Assembly (NCBI RefSeq): GCF_009905725.1
Contig: NZ_JAAAKV010000007.1
Coordinates: 310,001 to 374,000, forward strand
Source of the DNA: Emticicia sp. CRIBPO
Lineage (GTDB): Bacteria > Bacteroidota > Bacteroidia > Cytophagales > Spirosomataceae
DNA length: 64,000 bases
Reading direction: 5' to 3'
Below are positions 17,769 to 25,655 of this stretch, in pieces. A model generated the notes under the pieces. The model searched no databases and was not told where the DNA came from. It saw only the letters and a program-made list of their open reading frames with translations. The first letter of the stretch is position 1. Every line of letters starts with the position of its first letter. Made by a program: the position numbers and the translations under genes.

Positions 17769-19400
17769 CTATATCTTCAGTATCTTCAGGAAGTGGTTTC
17801 TGTTCGTTACCCTGATGTGCAGGATATACATGCCGGGCCCGCCTCTCAGTTCTATCGGCAGCACATATGATCCTGGTCTGTAGTTTTTAACATGTATCTC
17901 TCCGAGGCCTTGCCCTGAAATATGATTCTGCGTAATCGTTACACTTCCCCCGGCATACAAAACCATACTTAATACCCCCTTGTTGTCCACCACCGGGTTA
18001 GGGAACATCTGGAAATAATCCTGTTCCGTTATATTAGCCGGGTTATTAGGATTGTTGGGCGATTTGGGGTCATTATTATTAGCCACAGGCACAATAGGCG
18101 GCGGCGGAAGCGTTTTGTCAATGACTGTTTTACCAATAAATCCTTTTTCGTCCACCAGGGCGAATTTTCCTCCCAGCACCTTCTCGGCATATTCAGACGT
18201 GGCTCCAAACCAGGTACGGAGAATTTCCCAGTAAATACTCCGGTAATCATATCTGAAATAAAGGTTTTCATGATCCCTAAAGGGCACAAAAGCCATATGT
18301 GATCCGAAAATCTCCCCTTTTACCTCATCACCAAAAGCAAACATGACATTGGAGGTGCCGTGGTCGGTCCCCATGCTCCCGTTTTCATATGGTCTTCTTC
18401 CGAACTCTGAAACGGTGATGCCGATTACTTTTTTCGAAAATCCAAGCTTCTCGATATCCGACTGAAATGATCCGATGGCCTCACTTACTTCTGCCAGAAG
18501 GCGGGAGTGAACACCATCCAGGCCACCCTGACCTGCATGCGTATCAAATCCGAAAAGCTCAACGAAGAATACTTTGGTCTTAAGCCCTCCGTCAATCAGC
18601 CTCGCTACCAGTTTCATCTGGTTAGATAAAGACTTATCTACGTAGCTCTCAATATTTTTACCGGCATCAAAGGCCTTTTTAATACTCTTGGAATAGTGAT
18701 TGACCTGGACACCAATATTATTAATGTAGTCAAACTCGCTTGAAAAATACGAGGCGTTCTGATTTTCTATTTCATGGTCATCTATGACCTTCCCCTGGTT
18801 AAAAAACTCTTCCGGGTCTTCTACCAGGATTGCTTTTTCTGATTTATCCCCCTGGAACATCAGAGAAGGGTTTTTGCCGATGTGGATACAATACGGACTC
18901 TCAGGGAGTTCCTGGTTATCGTAGCGGTCAAAATAACGGCCCATCCACCCTGTTCTTAATAACTGGCCGTCATTGGCAGGGACAATCCCGCTAAACCAGA
19001 TGTCGGTTGACCTGAAGTGGGAATAGCTGGGAATATCATATCCTACCCCCTGGATAATGGAAAGTTTACCGGCTTTGTGCAGACCCAGGATTCCTTCATT
19101 TACCCCAACTTTTAAAGAGGGGTGCATGGCCAGTCCCTTTTCTTTACTGATCGGCGTAACTGCACTCTGCGGAATATGGAGTTGCGGCCTGAAATCATTA
19201 TAATATCTGTCCCATTCGTAAGGTGTGATGGTGTTGATCCCGTCATTGCCTCCGAATAGTTGTATGACTACCAGTACATTATCATTTTCTGTGGCGGTGA
19301 CTTCCGGCTGAAAAGCGGAAACCTCCATTTTGTCTACCTTAAAATTGGAGATGACCCCAAGTCCGAGTGACGATTGTTGTATAAATTTCCTTCTGTCCAT
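17769..19400 (-). CDS. DUF1501 protein with a T9SS C-terminal sorting domain
   Basis: 543 residues. The N-terminus MDRRKFIQQSS resembles a twin-arginine signal, common in this family. The body is the DUF1501 sulfatase/alkaline-phosphatase-like fold (LFGGNDGINTITPY, HPSLKVG, FDTHAGQGG, TDHGTSN). Residues about 430-455 are a Pro/Asn-rich linker and residues 460-543 a Type IX sorting domain (FQMFPNPVVDNKG ... GMYILHIRVTNRNHFLKILKI), so the mature protein is delivered to the cell surface. It follows the DUF1800 gene after 3 bp. DUF1800/DUF1501 pairs are widespread in Bacteroidota and Planctomycetota; the reaction is unknown. Confidence 0.92.
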   Translation of the reverse strand: MDRRKFIQQSSLGLGVISNFKVDKMEVSAFQPEVTATENDNVLVVIQLFGGNDGINTITPYEWDRYYNDFRPQLHIPQSAVTPISKEKGLAMHPSLKVGVNEGILGLHKAGKLSIIQGVGYDIPSYSHFRSTDIWFSGIVPANDGQLLRTGWMGRYFDRYDNQELPESPYCIHIGKNPSLMFQGDKSEKAILVEDPEEFFNQGKVIDDHEIENQNASYFSSEFDYINNIGVQVNHYSKSIKKAFDAGKNIESYVDKSLSNQMKLVARLIDGGLKTKVFFVELFGFDTHAGQGGLDGVHSRLLAEVSEAIGSFQSDIEKLGFSKKVIGITVSEFGRRPYENGSMGTDHGTSNVMFAFGDEVKGEIFGSHMAFVPFRDHENLYFRYDYRSIYWEILRTWFGATSEYAEKVLGGKFALVDEKGFIGKTVIDKTLPPPPIVPVANNNDPKSPNNPNNPANITEQDYFQMFPNPVVDNKGVLSMVLYAGGSVTITQNHISGQGLGEIHVKNYRPGSYVLPIELRGGPGMYILHIRVTNRNHFLKILKI

Positions 19401-19403
19401 ATA

Positions 19404-20924
19404 TTAACAAAGATAAAAGTCCGGGGCTTTAACAATTTCTTTCAACAAACCTTTCAGTTTAAATCCTGCGGTGTCGCTGTTTTTTGAAAGCTGAAACCAC
19501 TCATAATCCGGAGCTCCGGCCAGCAATATCTGCGTGAATCTGGTCATCCTTTTGTCATCAGGAACTTTGCCCAGAAAGAAAGTAGCCATTGAAATCGTCA
19601 GTTTGTACGGATCATCAAAAGTGCCGAATTTTCTGGCCCAGTCTGCCAGGTAGTTATTCGACTGGTTGTTGATGATTTCTGTCAGATATTTAATGGCATA
19701 AGGATATGTTTTGGTGGTCATCCAGCTTCTGTAGCCTTTCCATCCGGCCACATTAGGCGGACTCAGTAGCTGCATGCCCATTTGTGTCATCATCTGCCTC
19801 TGAAACAGCTCCTCCACCACAAAGTTTTTGGCAAATCCGACTACGGTTTCTGCGGGTGATTTGATCTGTACCCCCATGTTTTGCGGGTCAAAGAAGTGCT
19901 TGCTTTTCAAAATGGCAGAAACAACAGCCTTAAGATCGAAATTGGAAGAAACAAATATATTGGCAAGATTGGTAATTACCTGCTGATCAACCTTCTCAGG
20001 ATTTGAATAGACCAATGCCCTGTACAACTTATTGCACATGAAATTGGCCACTTCCTTGCCTTTCTTTTTGAGGATCACGGCGATCAGCTGCTGAATAGAG
20101 TTCTTATAAACATTTTCCTTGTTGACAGGATAATTCACTTCGAATTTCTCTCCGAAAAAAGTTTTGGTACCAGTGTCAAATTTATTGACATCAAAAGTGG
20201 GCAGATAAGCCTCTCCCTGGTTGCTGTAAATCACGATTTTCCAGCCTGTAAGTATTTTTGCGGCCTCTCTAACATCGTCTTCTGTATAATTTCCTATACC
20301 CATTGAAAACAACTCCATCAGCTCCCTGGCATAATTTTCATTGGGGGCATCCTTTATATTGCTGTTGCCATTGAGATACAAAAGCATTGCTCCGTCAATT
20401 GTGATTTTTTCCAGGAATGTCGCAAAGCTGCCAAGGTACATTTTTCTGAAAAGATCATTCTGACGATACATGATCGGGGCTATGATGATATTGCAAATGT
20501 CATATTGCGACACAAAATGACCATGCCAGAATAAAACCATCTTTTCAAGGATGCTGTCTGAGTCTTTACTCATCAGTTTTATCCACCATTGCATCAGATC
20601 CTCATTATACTCATACTGGTACTTAGCCAGTTTATCTGATTCGGAATCTCTGATGGTTGTATTGGCCCAGTAGGGTGCTGCCGGGCTTTTTTTTGCTTCC
20701 GCATTGCTTAAAAGACGATCCACTACCTCTGAGGCTTTCTTTCCGACGAAGCTCATAGCAACATCATGAGAAACGCCGAAAGTAGCCCTCCTGAGTAAAT
20801 GGTAAACCTGAATAAGCGTAAGCGGTTCCTCGAACGGGTCAAGGCTTAAGGAGACTTCCTGACGATTTGTTGTGATTGTCGGGAGAAAAGTTGTTAATAT
20901 TTCTCTTCTGCTGATTGTTGTCAT
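19404..20924 (-). CDS. DUF1800 protein, partner of DUF1501
   Basis: About 507 residues from the start chosen here (MTTISRREILTTFLP); an upstream ATG at 20954 would add ten residues. The SRREIL N-terminus is a weak twin-arginine-like signal. Family features: LLRRATFG near the start, the MVLFWHGHF block, NENYARELMELFSMG, and the helical C-terminal half. The gene is the first of the pair with DUF1501 (3 bp apart). Biochemical role is not established; co-conservation points to a shared, probably extracytoplasmic, process. Confidence 0.92.
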   Translation of the reverse strand: MTTISRREILTTFLPTITTNRQEVSLSLDPFEEPLTLIQVYHLLRRATFGVSHDVAMSFVGKKASEVVDRLLSNAEAKKSPAAPYWANTTIRDSESDKLAKYQYEYNEDLMQWWIKLMSKDSDSILEKMVLFWHGHFVSQYDICNIIIAPIMYRQNDLFRKMYLGSFATFLEKITIDGAMLLYLNGNSNIKDAPNENYARELMELFSMGIGNYTEDDVREAAKILTGWKIVIYSNQGEAYLPTFDVNKFDTGTKTFFGEKFEVNYPVNKENVYKNSIQQLIAVILKKKGKEVANFMCNKLYRALVYSNPEKVDQQVITNLANIFVSSNFDLKAVVSAILKSKHFFDPQNMGVQIKSPAETVVGFAKNFVVEELFQRQMMTQMGMQLLSPPNVAGWKGYRSWMTTKTYPYAIKYLTEIINNQSNNYLADWARKFGTFDDPYKLTISMATFFLGKVPDDKRMTRFTQILLAGAPDYEWFQLSKNSDTAGFKLKGLLKEIVKAPDFYLC

Positions 20925-20980
20925 GTTAAAGAAAATTGACCTAAATCTACACAAAAATCCTTAGAAATGGAATCATTTTT

Positions 20981-22177
20981 TCAATCAGGGAAAGAAACTT
21001 TACCCATAGAGACGCTCGGCACACCTCTTCTGCTGCCAAAATTGGTAGTTCCTCCGGCCAGGGCTTCGTTAGCCAGGGTGGCAAAAAGCACGGCTTCTTT
21101 GGCATCGCCCAACACCCCGATTTCATCAGAGGCCGAGAATGTCGCCGCCGGCAGAAGCTCTTTCAAAAATTGAACTAAAAGCGGATTGTGCATGCCGCCC
21201 CCGCTCATATAAATCCTGGTATTCTCCGTAATTTCCACTGTCTTTTTCAAAGCTTCGGCAATGGTTTCAGCAGAAAACCGGCAAAGGGTCGCCAGAATGT
21301 CTTCTTTCCGGATATCTTCCGTTTTACTTCTTTTTTGTGCATTTTCAAGATAGCCGAGATTGAAAAGCTCAGGTCCGGTGGTTTTGGGAAATGGCTTTTC
21401 AAAGAAATCATCCTTTTTTAATTCCCTGAGCAAACCGGCATTCACTTCTCCCTGTTTCGACAAGCTTGCGTCTTTGTCGTAAGCGATATGATAATGATGA
21501 TTTACAAAGGCATCCAGCAAGGTATTTCCCGTTCCTGTATCCGTTGCAAACACTTTATTCGGGTCAAGATCGCCATACAGAATCGTAAAATTGGAGATGC
21601 CACCCATGTTCAGAAGAATGCGATCTTCTCCTTTTTTAGATAAAATCAGGTAATCGCCGTACACTGCCAGCGGGGCTCCTTCCCCACCAGCCGCACAGTG
21701 TTTCTGCCTGAAATCAGAAAGGGTGATGATCTGTGTTCTGACCGCCATGTGGTCTCCGTCTCCAATCTGCAAAGTAGCGTTCGGGAATTTCTCCCTCTTG
21801 TGCAGAATTTTAGGCGAATGAAAAACCGTTTGCCCATGACTGGCAATGCAATCGACTTCCTCAGGAGCAATACCCCATGTTTTAAGACATTGATTCACAA
21901 TATCCCCATGCATATTGCCAATCCATGGATTCAACAAACAAAGTTGCTCAAACTCAATAACCGGCTTTGCAAATACCTTCCGGATTTCTTCTTTTACACT
22001 TTCATCAAAGCTCACGGTTTCAAAGTTCAGCACCCTCACTTCGGTATCCGGGCCACTTCCTCTGAAACGGCATAAAGCCACATCAAGGCCGTCCATGGAT
22101 GTTCCTGACATCAAGCCGATAATGATCCTCTCCTCTTTTTCAGCAATACTGTATAGCTTCTCAATATTTTTGTTCAT
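20981..22177 (-). CDS. anmK: Anhydro-N-acetylmuramic acid kinase
   Basis: 398 residues. The ATP-binding opening GLMSGTSMDGLDVALCRF, the central DTGTGNTLLDAF and ILLNMGGISN, and the C-terminal MSGGGMHNPLL are the AnmK signature within the hexokinase/actin fold. The enzyme phosphorylates 1,6-anhydro-MurNAc released by lytic transglycosylases and opens the anhydro ring, giving MurNAc-6-phosphate for cell-wall recycling. Cytoplasmic. The downstream steps (MurQ etherase) are not in the window. A 20-bp element just upstream is repeated in front of the neighbouring dehydrogenase gene. Confidence 0.95.
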   Translation of the reverse strand: MNKNIEKLYSIAEKEERIIIGLMSGTSMDGLDVALCRFRGSGPDTEVRVLNFETVSFDESVKEEIRKVFAKPVIEFEQLCLLNPWIGNMHGDIVNQCLKTWGIAPEEVDCIASHGQTVFHSPKILHKREKFPNATLQIGDGDHMAVRTQIITLSDFRQKHCAAGGEGAPLAVYGDYLILSKKGEDRILLNMGGISNFTILYGDLDPNKVFATDTGTGNTLLDAFVNHHYHIAYDKDASLSKQGEVNAGLLRELKKDDFFEKPFPKTTGPELFNLGYLENAQKRSKTEDIRKEDILATLCRFSAETIAEALKKTVEITENTRIYMSGGGMHNPLLVQFLKELLPAATFSASDEIGVLGDAKEAVLFATLANEALAGGTTNFGSRRGVPSVSMGKVSFPD

Positions 22178-22197
22178 CTGAATTCAGATTTTAATTG

Positions 22198-22217
22198 TCA
22201 GGCAAATAAGTCAATTT
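22198..22217 (-). repeat. 20-bp promoter-proximal element, copy 1
   Basis: TCAGGCAAATAAGTCAATTT, 21-40 bp before the anmK start. A copy with 19 of 20 bases the same lies at 23209-23228 before the next gene. On the minus strand it reads ..TTGACTTATTTGCC.., so it may contain a -7-like TTATTTG box. Confidence 0.55.
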
Positions 22218-22281
22218 TTTGTTGCCGGAAAAGCTTTTTTTAAGGCCGCTGCATATCCCGATGGCTTGTTTGATAAAGGTG

Positions 22282-23166
22282 TTAACCGACAAGTGTATTA
22301 TAATTTTGCTTTATATGATTAACCGATTTTTTAAATAACTGCGTTTCTGTCATTGAAATCTCAGGCAGATCATGTCCTGCTATTTTACCCTTATCAAATC
22401 TTACCGGCAACCCTATAGCAACCCCCGATTCTCCGAAAAGGGGATCATTCAGAAAATAACCGGCCGATATTACTTTACTTTCTTCGTTAATGATGGTTTC
22501 AAGAAGAACCTCGATTTCGGATAAAGGGCCATAAACCGGAATTGAAACATTCCTGATGATGGTGGAAGTGGCTTCAAAACTCCGTTTTTTAATTTTATCA
22601 TACATGGCTTCTTCACAATCCATCTGAAGCTGACTCAGTAAGGGAATGATGCTGACGCCGTGTTCTCCGATGCAGGGAACCCTTGAGTAATCCTTTTTGA
22701 AGAGGTCATTCACCACCCTGGTGATTCTCTTTTCGTCAATCGACAGACCAAAGCCTATGACGTTCGCCTTCTCCCACTTGGAAGCTATATAGGTGGTCAG
22801 GATATCCACAGGATTGCTCACCACAACGATCGTCCCTAATCGCTCAAAACCGATATCCTTATTGATTTCATCAAGAACTCCGATGTTTGCCTTCGCCTCA
22901 ATCAGCCGGTCATTTATATCAATGCCTGGGTTCCATTTCAAAGTGGAAAAGGAGAGGATGGTCAGATCGAACGTTTCATTAACCTGGCTTAGCTGGACAG
23001 TTTCAATATTCCGCTTTGGATATGCATCTCTTAAATCCTGGCAGATACCAGAGGTTTTGAGCAGGTTACTCCCCGCAATGACAAGCTTTTCAACTCTGTC
23101 GTTTTTCAGCAGACTGTATGCTGCATATCCTCCGATTTTCCCGGTACCGATAATAAGGATTTTCAT
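22282..23166 (-). CDS. Lactate/malate dehydrogenase-family protein with altered active-site loop
   Basis: 294 residues, a little shorter than normal LDH/MDH. Family features are clear: dinucleotide-binding GTGKIGG at residues 7-13, SNPVD, a D-x-K-R substrate-arginine region (LSIDEKRI) and the catalytic histidine in IGEHGVS. Two parts depart from the family. The NAD-ribose aspartate normally found after the second strand is replaced (LVIAGSN), and the mobile substrate loop, usually ..PRKPGMxRDDL.., reads LKWNPGIDINDRL, so the usual loop arginines are not in register. The substrate is therefore uncertain: it may be another 2-hydroxy acid. The shared upstream 20-bp element suggests co-regulation with anmK. 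Confidence 0.8.
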   Translation of the reverse strand: MKILIIGTGKIGGYAAYSLLKNDRVEKLVIAGSNLLKTSGICQDLRDAYPKRNIETVQLSQVNETFDLTILSFSTLKWNPGIDINDRLIEAKANIGVLDEINKDIGFERLGTIVVVSNPVDILTTYIASKWEKANVIGFGLSIDEKRITRVVNDLFKKDYSRVPCIGEHGVSIIPLLSQLQMDCEEAMYDKIKKRSFEATSTIIRNVSIPVYGPLSEIEVLLETIINEESKVISAGYFLNDPLFGESGVAIGLPVRFDKGKIAGHDLPEISMTETQLFKKSVNHIKQNYNTLVG

Positions 23167-23208
23167 TTGCGATCCGATTTTTGTTGCTATCTGTTGAACG
23201 TAAAACGA

Positions 23209-23228
23209 TCAGGCAAATAAATCAATTT
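23209..23228 (-). repeat. 20-bp promoter-proximal element, copy 2
   Basis: TCAGGCAAATAAATCAATTT, 43-62 bp before the dehydrogenase start, nearly identical to 22198-22217. Confidence 0.55.
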
Positions 23229-23315
23229 CCTGGAAAAGTGTTCCTTAAATGGTTTTATTTCTGTTGAAGGGGGTCTTCGATACTAAGAAATCTGTGTGTA
23301 AGATACTTTGAGCTC

Positions 23316-24209
23316 CTAAGATAAATGCCTTAAGGCTTCGGCAATATTTCTGTACCTGAATTCAAAACCGTTCTTTAACAAAATTTCAGGAAAAACATTC
23401 CTGCTTTTCAGGAGAAGCTCTGTTTCTGTTTGCATAAAAACGGCGGCCAGTTCAAGTATAAATTTCGGAGCATTCAGCCCGAAAGGAATACCTAACGTAC
23501 GCCGCATGATGGCCATCAGATTTTCGTTTCTTACCGGTTCGGGAGAGGTGATATTAACAACGCCTTCAATGTTTTCATTTTTGATGATAAAATCAAGAGC
23601 ACTGCAAAAATCATCCAAGTGAATCCAGCTGAATTTTTGATTTCCCCGGCCCTGCATACCCCCCAAACCTAACCTGGTTATCAGTTTTAACTTTGGATAG
23701 GCTCCTCCAGAGTTGCCTAGTACTATAGAGGTTCTCAGGGCCACTTTCCGTGTTGTTTCATTTGTTTTATTAAAAAAAGCACCCTCCCATGATTTACAGA
23801 TATTCATTGAAAAGTCATCTCCGGTTATTCCGTCTGCCTCTTTCATGAGGGCATTTTCAGCATGCATGTAAATGGTGGCACTACTGGAATTTAACCAAAC
23901 CCTGGGAGGATTCTGGCATTGTGCCACCACTTTTTGGAGGACATTCGTGCTTTCTATTCTTGAAGCATATATCTCTGCCTTGTTTTTCTGATTATACCGG
24001 CAGTCCACCGATTTTCCTGCAAGGTTGATCAGGACATCCGCTCCATCTATTTCGTTTTCCCAGGGTCCTTCTGTTCTGGCATCCCAGAATACATGATGGG
24101 GCAATTGAGGATTACGGGTTAATACAACAACGTGATAGTTTTCTTTTTCAAAAAAGGCAGTAAGTGCTTCTCCCAGAAACCCTGTGCCGCCGGCTATAAT
24201 CATTTTCAT
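23316..24209 (-). CDS. TIGR01777-family NAD(P)-binding epimerase-like protein
   Basis: 297 residues. N-terminal Rossmann motif GGTGFLGEAL at residues 7-16, then ADVLINLAGKSVDCRY and SSSATIY, which mark the TIGR01777 (SulA/YfcH-like) branch of extended SDR proteins; a DUF1731 C-terminal tail is present. Function of the family is unknown, although related to nucleotide-sugar epimerases. It is the last gene of the GbsR operon, 41 bp after the second small membrane protein. A second ATG two codons in is equally possible. Confidence 0.88.
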   Translation of the reverse strand: MKMIIAGGTGFLGEALTAFFEKENYHVVVLTRNPQLPHHVFWDARTEGPWENEIDGADVLINLAGKSVDCRYNQKNKAEIYASRIESTNVLQKVVAQCQNPPRVWLNSSSATIYMHAENALMKEADGITGDDFSMNICKSWEGAFFNKTNETTRKVALRTSIVLGNSGGAYPKLKLITRLGLGGMQGRGNQKFSWIHLDDFCSALDFIIKNENIEGVVNITSPEPVRNENLMAIMRRTLGIPFGLNAPKFILELAAVFMQTETELLLKSRNVFPEILLKNGFEFRYRNIAEALRHLS

Positions 24210-24250
24210 TTTTGTTCTTGTTTTATATCTAGAAAAGGGCTTTCTGGCAA

Positions 24251-24625
24251 TTAAACTTTCGGCTCCATGACACGGTTTTTCCGGCTGGCTCTCATGCCTC
24301 TGAAAAAGAGGTACAGATTTCCGAATAGAAGTCCGCCAAGAAATAATGTAAATGCCCCTACTTTGACACTGAGTATTTCAAATAAGACTTCTTTTGTCAC
24401 CATGGTGGTATTTATTTTTAAATACCATAACCCAATCCCAAAGGCTAGCAGGAAAAAGCCAACCCGGAATAAACGGTTGGTAGATTCTGCCAGATGCGGT
24501 CTCGTCTGAAAAATCTCATTCATAAAATTCAAGCTGTTTCTGAATAGTATATGAGCAACAATAAGGGTAAGGGCGATCACAAAGAATAAATAAATCCAGT
24601 AGGCAACGAAATTCAGATTTTCCAT
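24251..24625 (-). CDS. Small multi-spanning membrane protein, paralogue of its neighbour
   Basis: 124 residues from the start chosen here (MENLNFVAYW); the longer frame has a charged non-membrane leader that overlaps the preceding gene by over 100 bp and is unlikely. Three hydrophobic segments (about 7-27, 55-75, 88-110). The stretch FRNSLNFMNEIFQ ... RLFRVGFFLLAFGIGLWYL lines up with FRQGSRWTYEFIE ... KLLLLLYYLFNAGLLLYSV in the gene before it, so the two look like tandem duplicates. No known family recognised. Its start lies inside the end of the preceding gene (13-bp overlap). Confidence 0.75.
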   Translation of the reverse strand: MENLNFVAYWIYLFFVIALTLIVAHILFRNSLNFMNEIFQTRPHLAESTNRLFRVGFFLLAFGIGLWYLKINTTMVTKEVLFEILSVKVGAFTLFLGGLLFGNLYLFFRGMRASRKNRVMEPKV

Positions 24626-24951
24626 GATTTGATTGATTTGAAGTGAAAAATTAAAAGAATAATAACAAGGTTCTGATAGTGAAGTACCCCGAGAATCGCC
24701 ACCGCCAGACCGATCCTGCGACACGAATAAATAATGCGATCCAGAAAATCGGGGGCGTTTTCCCAGATGAACACAGAGTATAACAGAAGACCGGCGTTGA
24801 ATAAATAATAAAGCAACAGCAGGAGCTTGTTAACACTTCTGGCGTTTTCAACAGACTCTATAAACTCATAGGTCCACCGTGATCCTTGCCTGAAAAGGAA
24901 CCTTCCCAAAAGGAAAATAATAATGCCGCTGACTACAATATACAGAACCAT
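24613..24951 (-). CDS. Small multi-spanning membrane protein
   Basis: 112 residues with three hydrophobic segments (about 1-18, 42-62, 80-103) and a basic C-terminus. It lacks a recognisable catalytic motif. It follows the GbsR regulator by 45 bp, with an operator-like palindrome in the gap, and overlaps the next gene by 13 bp. The pair with its paralogue suggests a two-subunit inner-membrane complex; role unknown. Confidence 0.75.
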   Translation of the reverse strand: MVLYIVVSGIIIFLLGRFLFRQGSRWTYEFIESVENARSVNKLLLLLYYLFNAGLLLYSVFIWENAPDFLDRIIYSCRRIGLAVAILGVLHYQNLVIILLIFHFKSIKSWKI

Positions 24952-24960
24952 ATTTCTTGT

Positions 24961-24982
24961 ATTTACGAAAATTTTAGGAAAT
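24961..24982. promoter_or_regulatory. Second, imperfect copy of the GbsR operator
   Basis: 20 of 22 bases match the perfect palindrome at 25521-25542; the right half TTTTAGGAAAT is intact, the left half has two changes (ATTTACGAAAA). It lies 10-31 bp before the start of the 112-residue membrane protein gene, so the regulator may also control an internal promoter or act as a roadblock. Confidence 0.6.
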
Positions 24983-24996
24983 TAAATTTAAAAAAA

Positions 24997-25494
24997 TCAG
25001 AACCCTTTGATGATCCATTTAAAAAATTTCAACTTATCTGTTTTCTCTACCATACCCCCGATATTGTTCATTTTTTCAGAAAGTTCCGATGTCTGCTCAA
25101 GTAGCTTTTTGAAGTTCTTCTCTTCATAAGTTACCGCATCAAATTTAGAAAGGCTTTTAAGCTCTTTGATTACAGGATCAACCTCTCTTCTTCTTCTTTC
25201 CCTGATGATCTTCACAGCCACTTCCCAAATATCTTTTTCTGCTATAAAATACTCTTTACGGTCACCAGGAACATGCTTTTTATAAACTAATCCCCAATCA
25301 AGCAACGCCCTGATGTTGAGATTTGAATTACTCCTTGAAATCTGAAGTTCTTCCATTATTTCATCGGTGGTCATCGGGTTTTCACTGGCCATCAGCAAGG
25401 CATGTATCTGAGCCATGGCTTTGTTGATCCCCCAGTTGGTCCCGAGGCTTCCCCACAATTGAATAAACTCTTCTTTCGCTTCTTTGTAATTCAT
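24997..25494 (-). CDS. GbsR/MarR-type transcriptional regulator
   Basis: 165 residues with a winged helix-turn-helix near residues 20-85 (GINKAMAQIHALL ... TTDEIMEELQISRSNSNLNIRALLDWGLV) and a C-terminal helical dimerisation region rich in charged residues. This is the GbsR branch of MarR proteins, known in Bacillus for choline-responsive repression of glycine-betaine synthesis; Bacteroidota members have unknown ligands. It heads an operon with two small membrane proteins and a TIGR01777 protein. A perfect palindrome 27-48 bp upstream of its start suggests autoregulation. Confidence 0.9.
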   Translation of the reverse strand: MNYKEAKEEFIQLWGSLGTNWGINKAMAQIHALLMASENPMTTDEIMEELQISRSNSNLNIRALLDWGLVYKKHVPGDRKEYFIAEKDIWEVAVKIIRERRRREVDPVIKELKSLSKFDAVTYEEKNFKKLLEQTSELSEKMNNIGGMVEKTDKLKFFKWIIKGF

Positions 25495-25520
25495 GATACA
25501 AATGTAATAATCATTTTCGT

Positions 25521-25542
25521 ATTTCCTAAAATTTTAGGAAAT
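25521..25542. promoter_or_regulatory. Perfect 22-bp palindrome, probable GbsR operator
   Basis: Half-site ATTTCCTAAAA followed by its exact reverse complement, centred at 25531/25532, about 37 bp before the regulator start. The imperfect second copy inside the operon supports a role as a specific binding site rather than chance. Confidence 0.75.
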
Positions 25543-25599
25543 TAATTTTCTTTTTTTGCTTCTCAAGTCATGTCTGTAAACACCTCATTCCGGATAAAC

Positions 25600-25635
25600 A
25601 AAGACGCCTCCCCGGATCCCAGGAAAGGCGTCTTT
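25600..25635 (-). terminator. Terminator of the aminotransferase gene
   Basis: Stem AAAGACGCCT / AGGCGTCTTT (25600-25609 / 25626-25635) with a 16-base loop, 21-56 bp after the stop codon on the minus strand; A and T runs on both sides could let it also work the other way. Confidence 0.75.
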
Positions 25636-25655
25636 AATTTTATAGAACGAATCGA

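Noticed and set aside
24626-24724. Longer N-terminus for the second small membrane protein
   Set aside because: The extra residues are polar and charged, overlap the preceding gene by over 100 bp in another frame and lack similarity to the paralogue.
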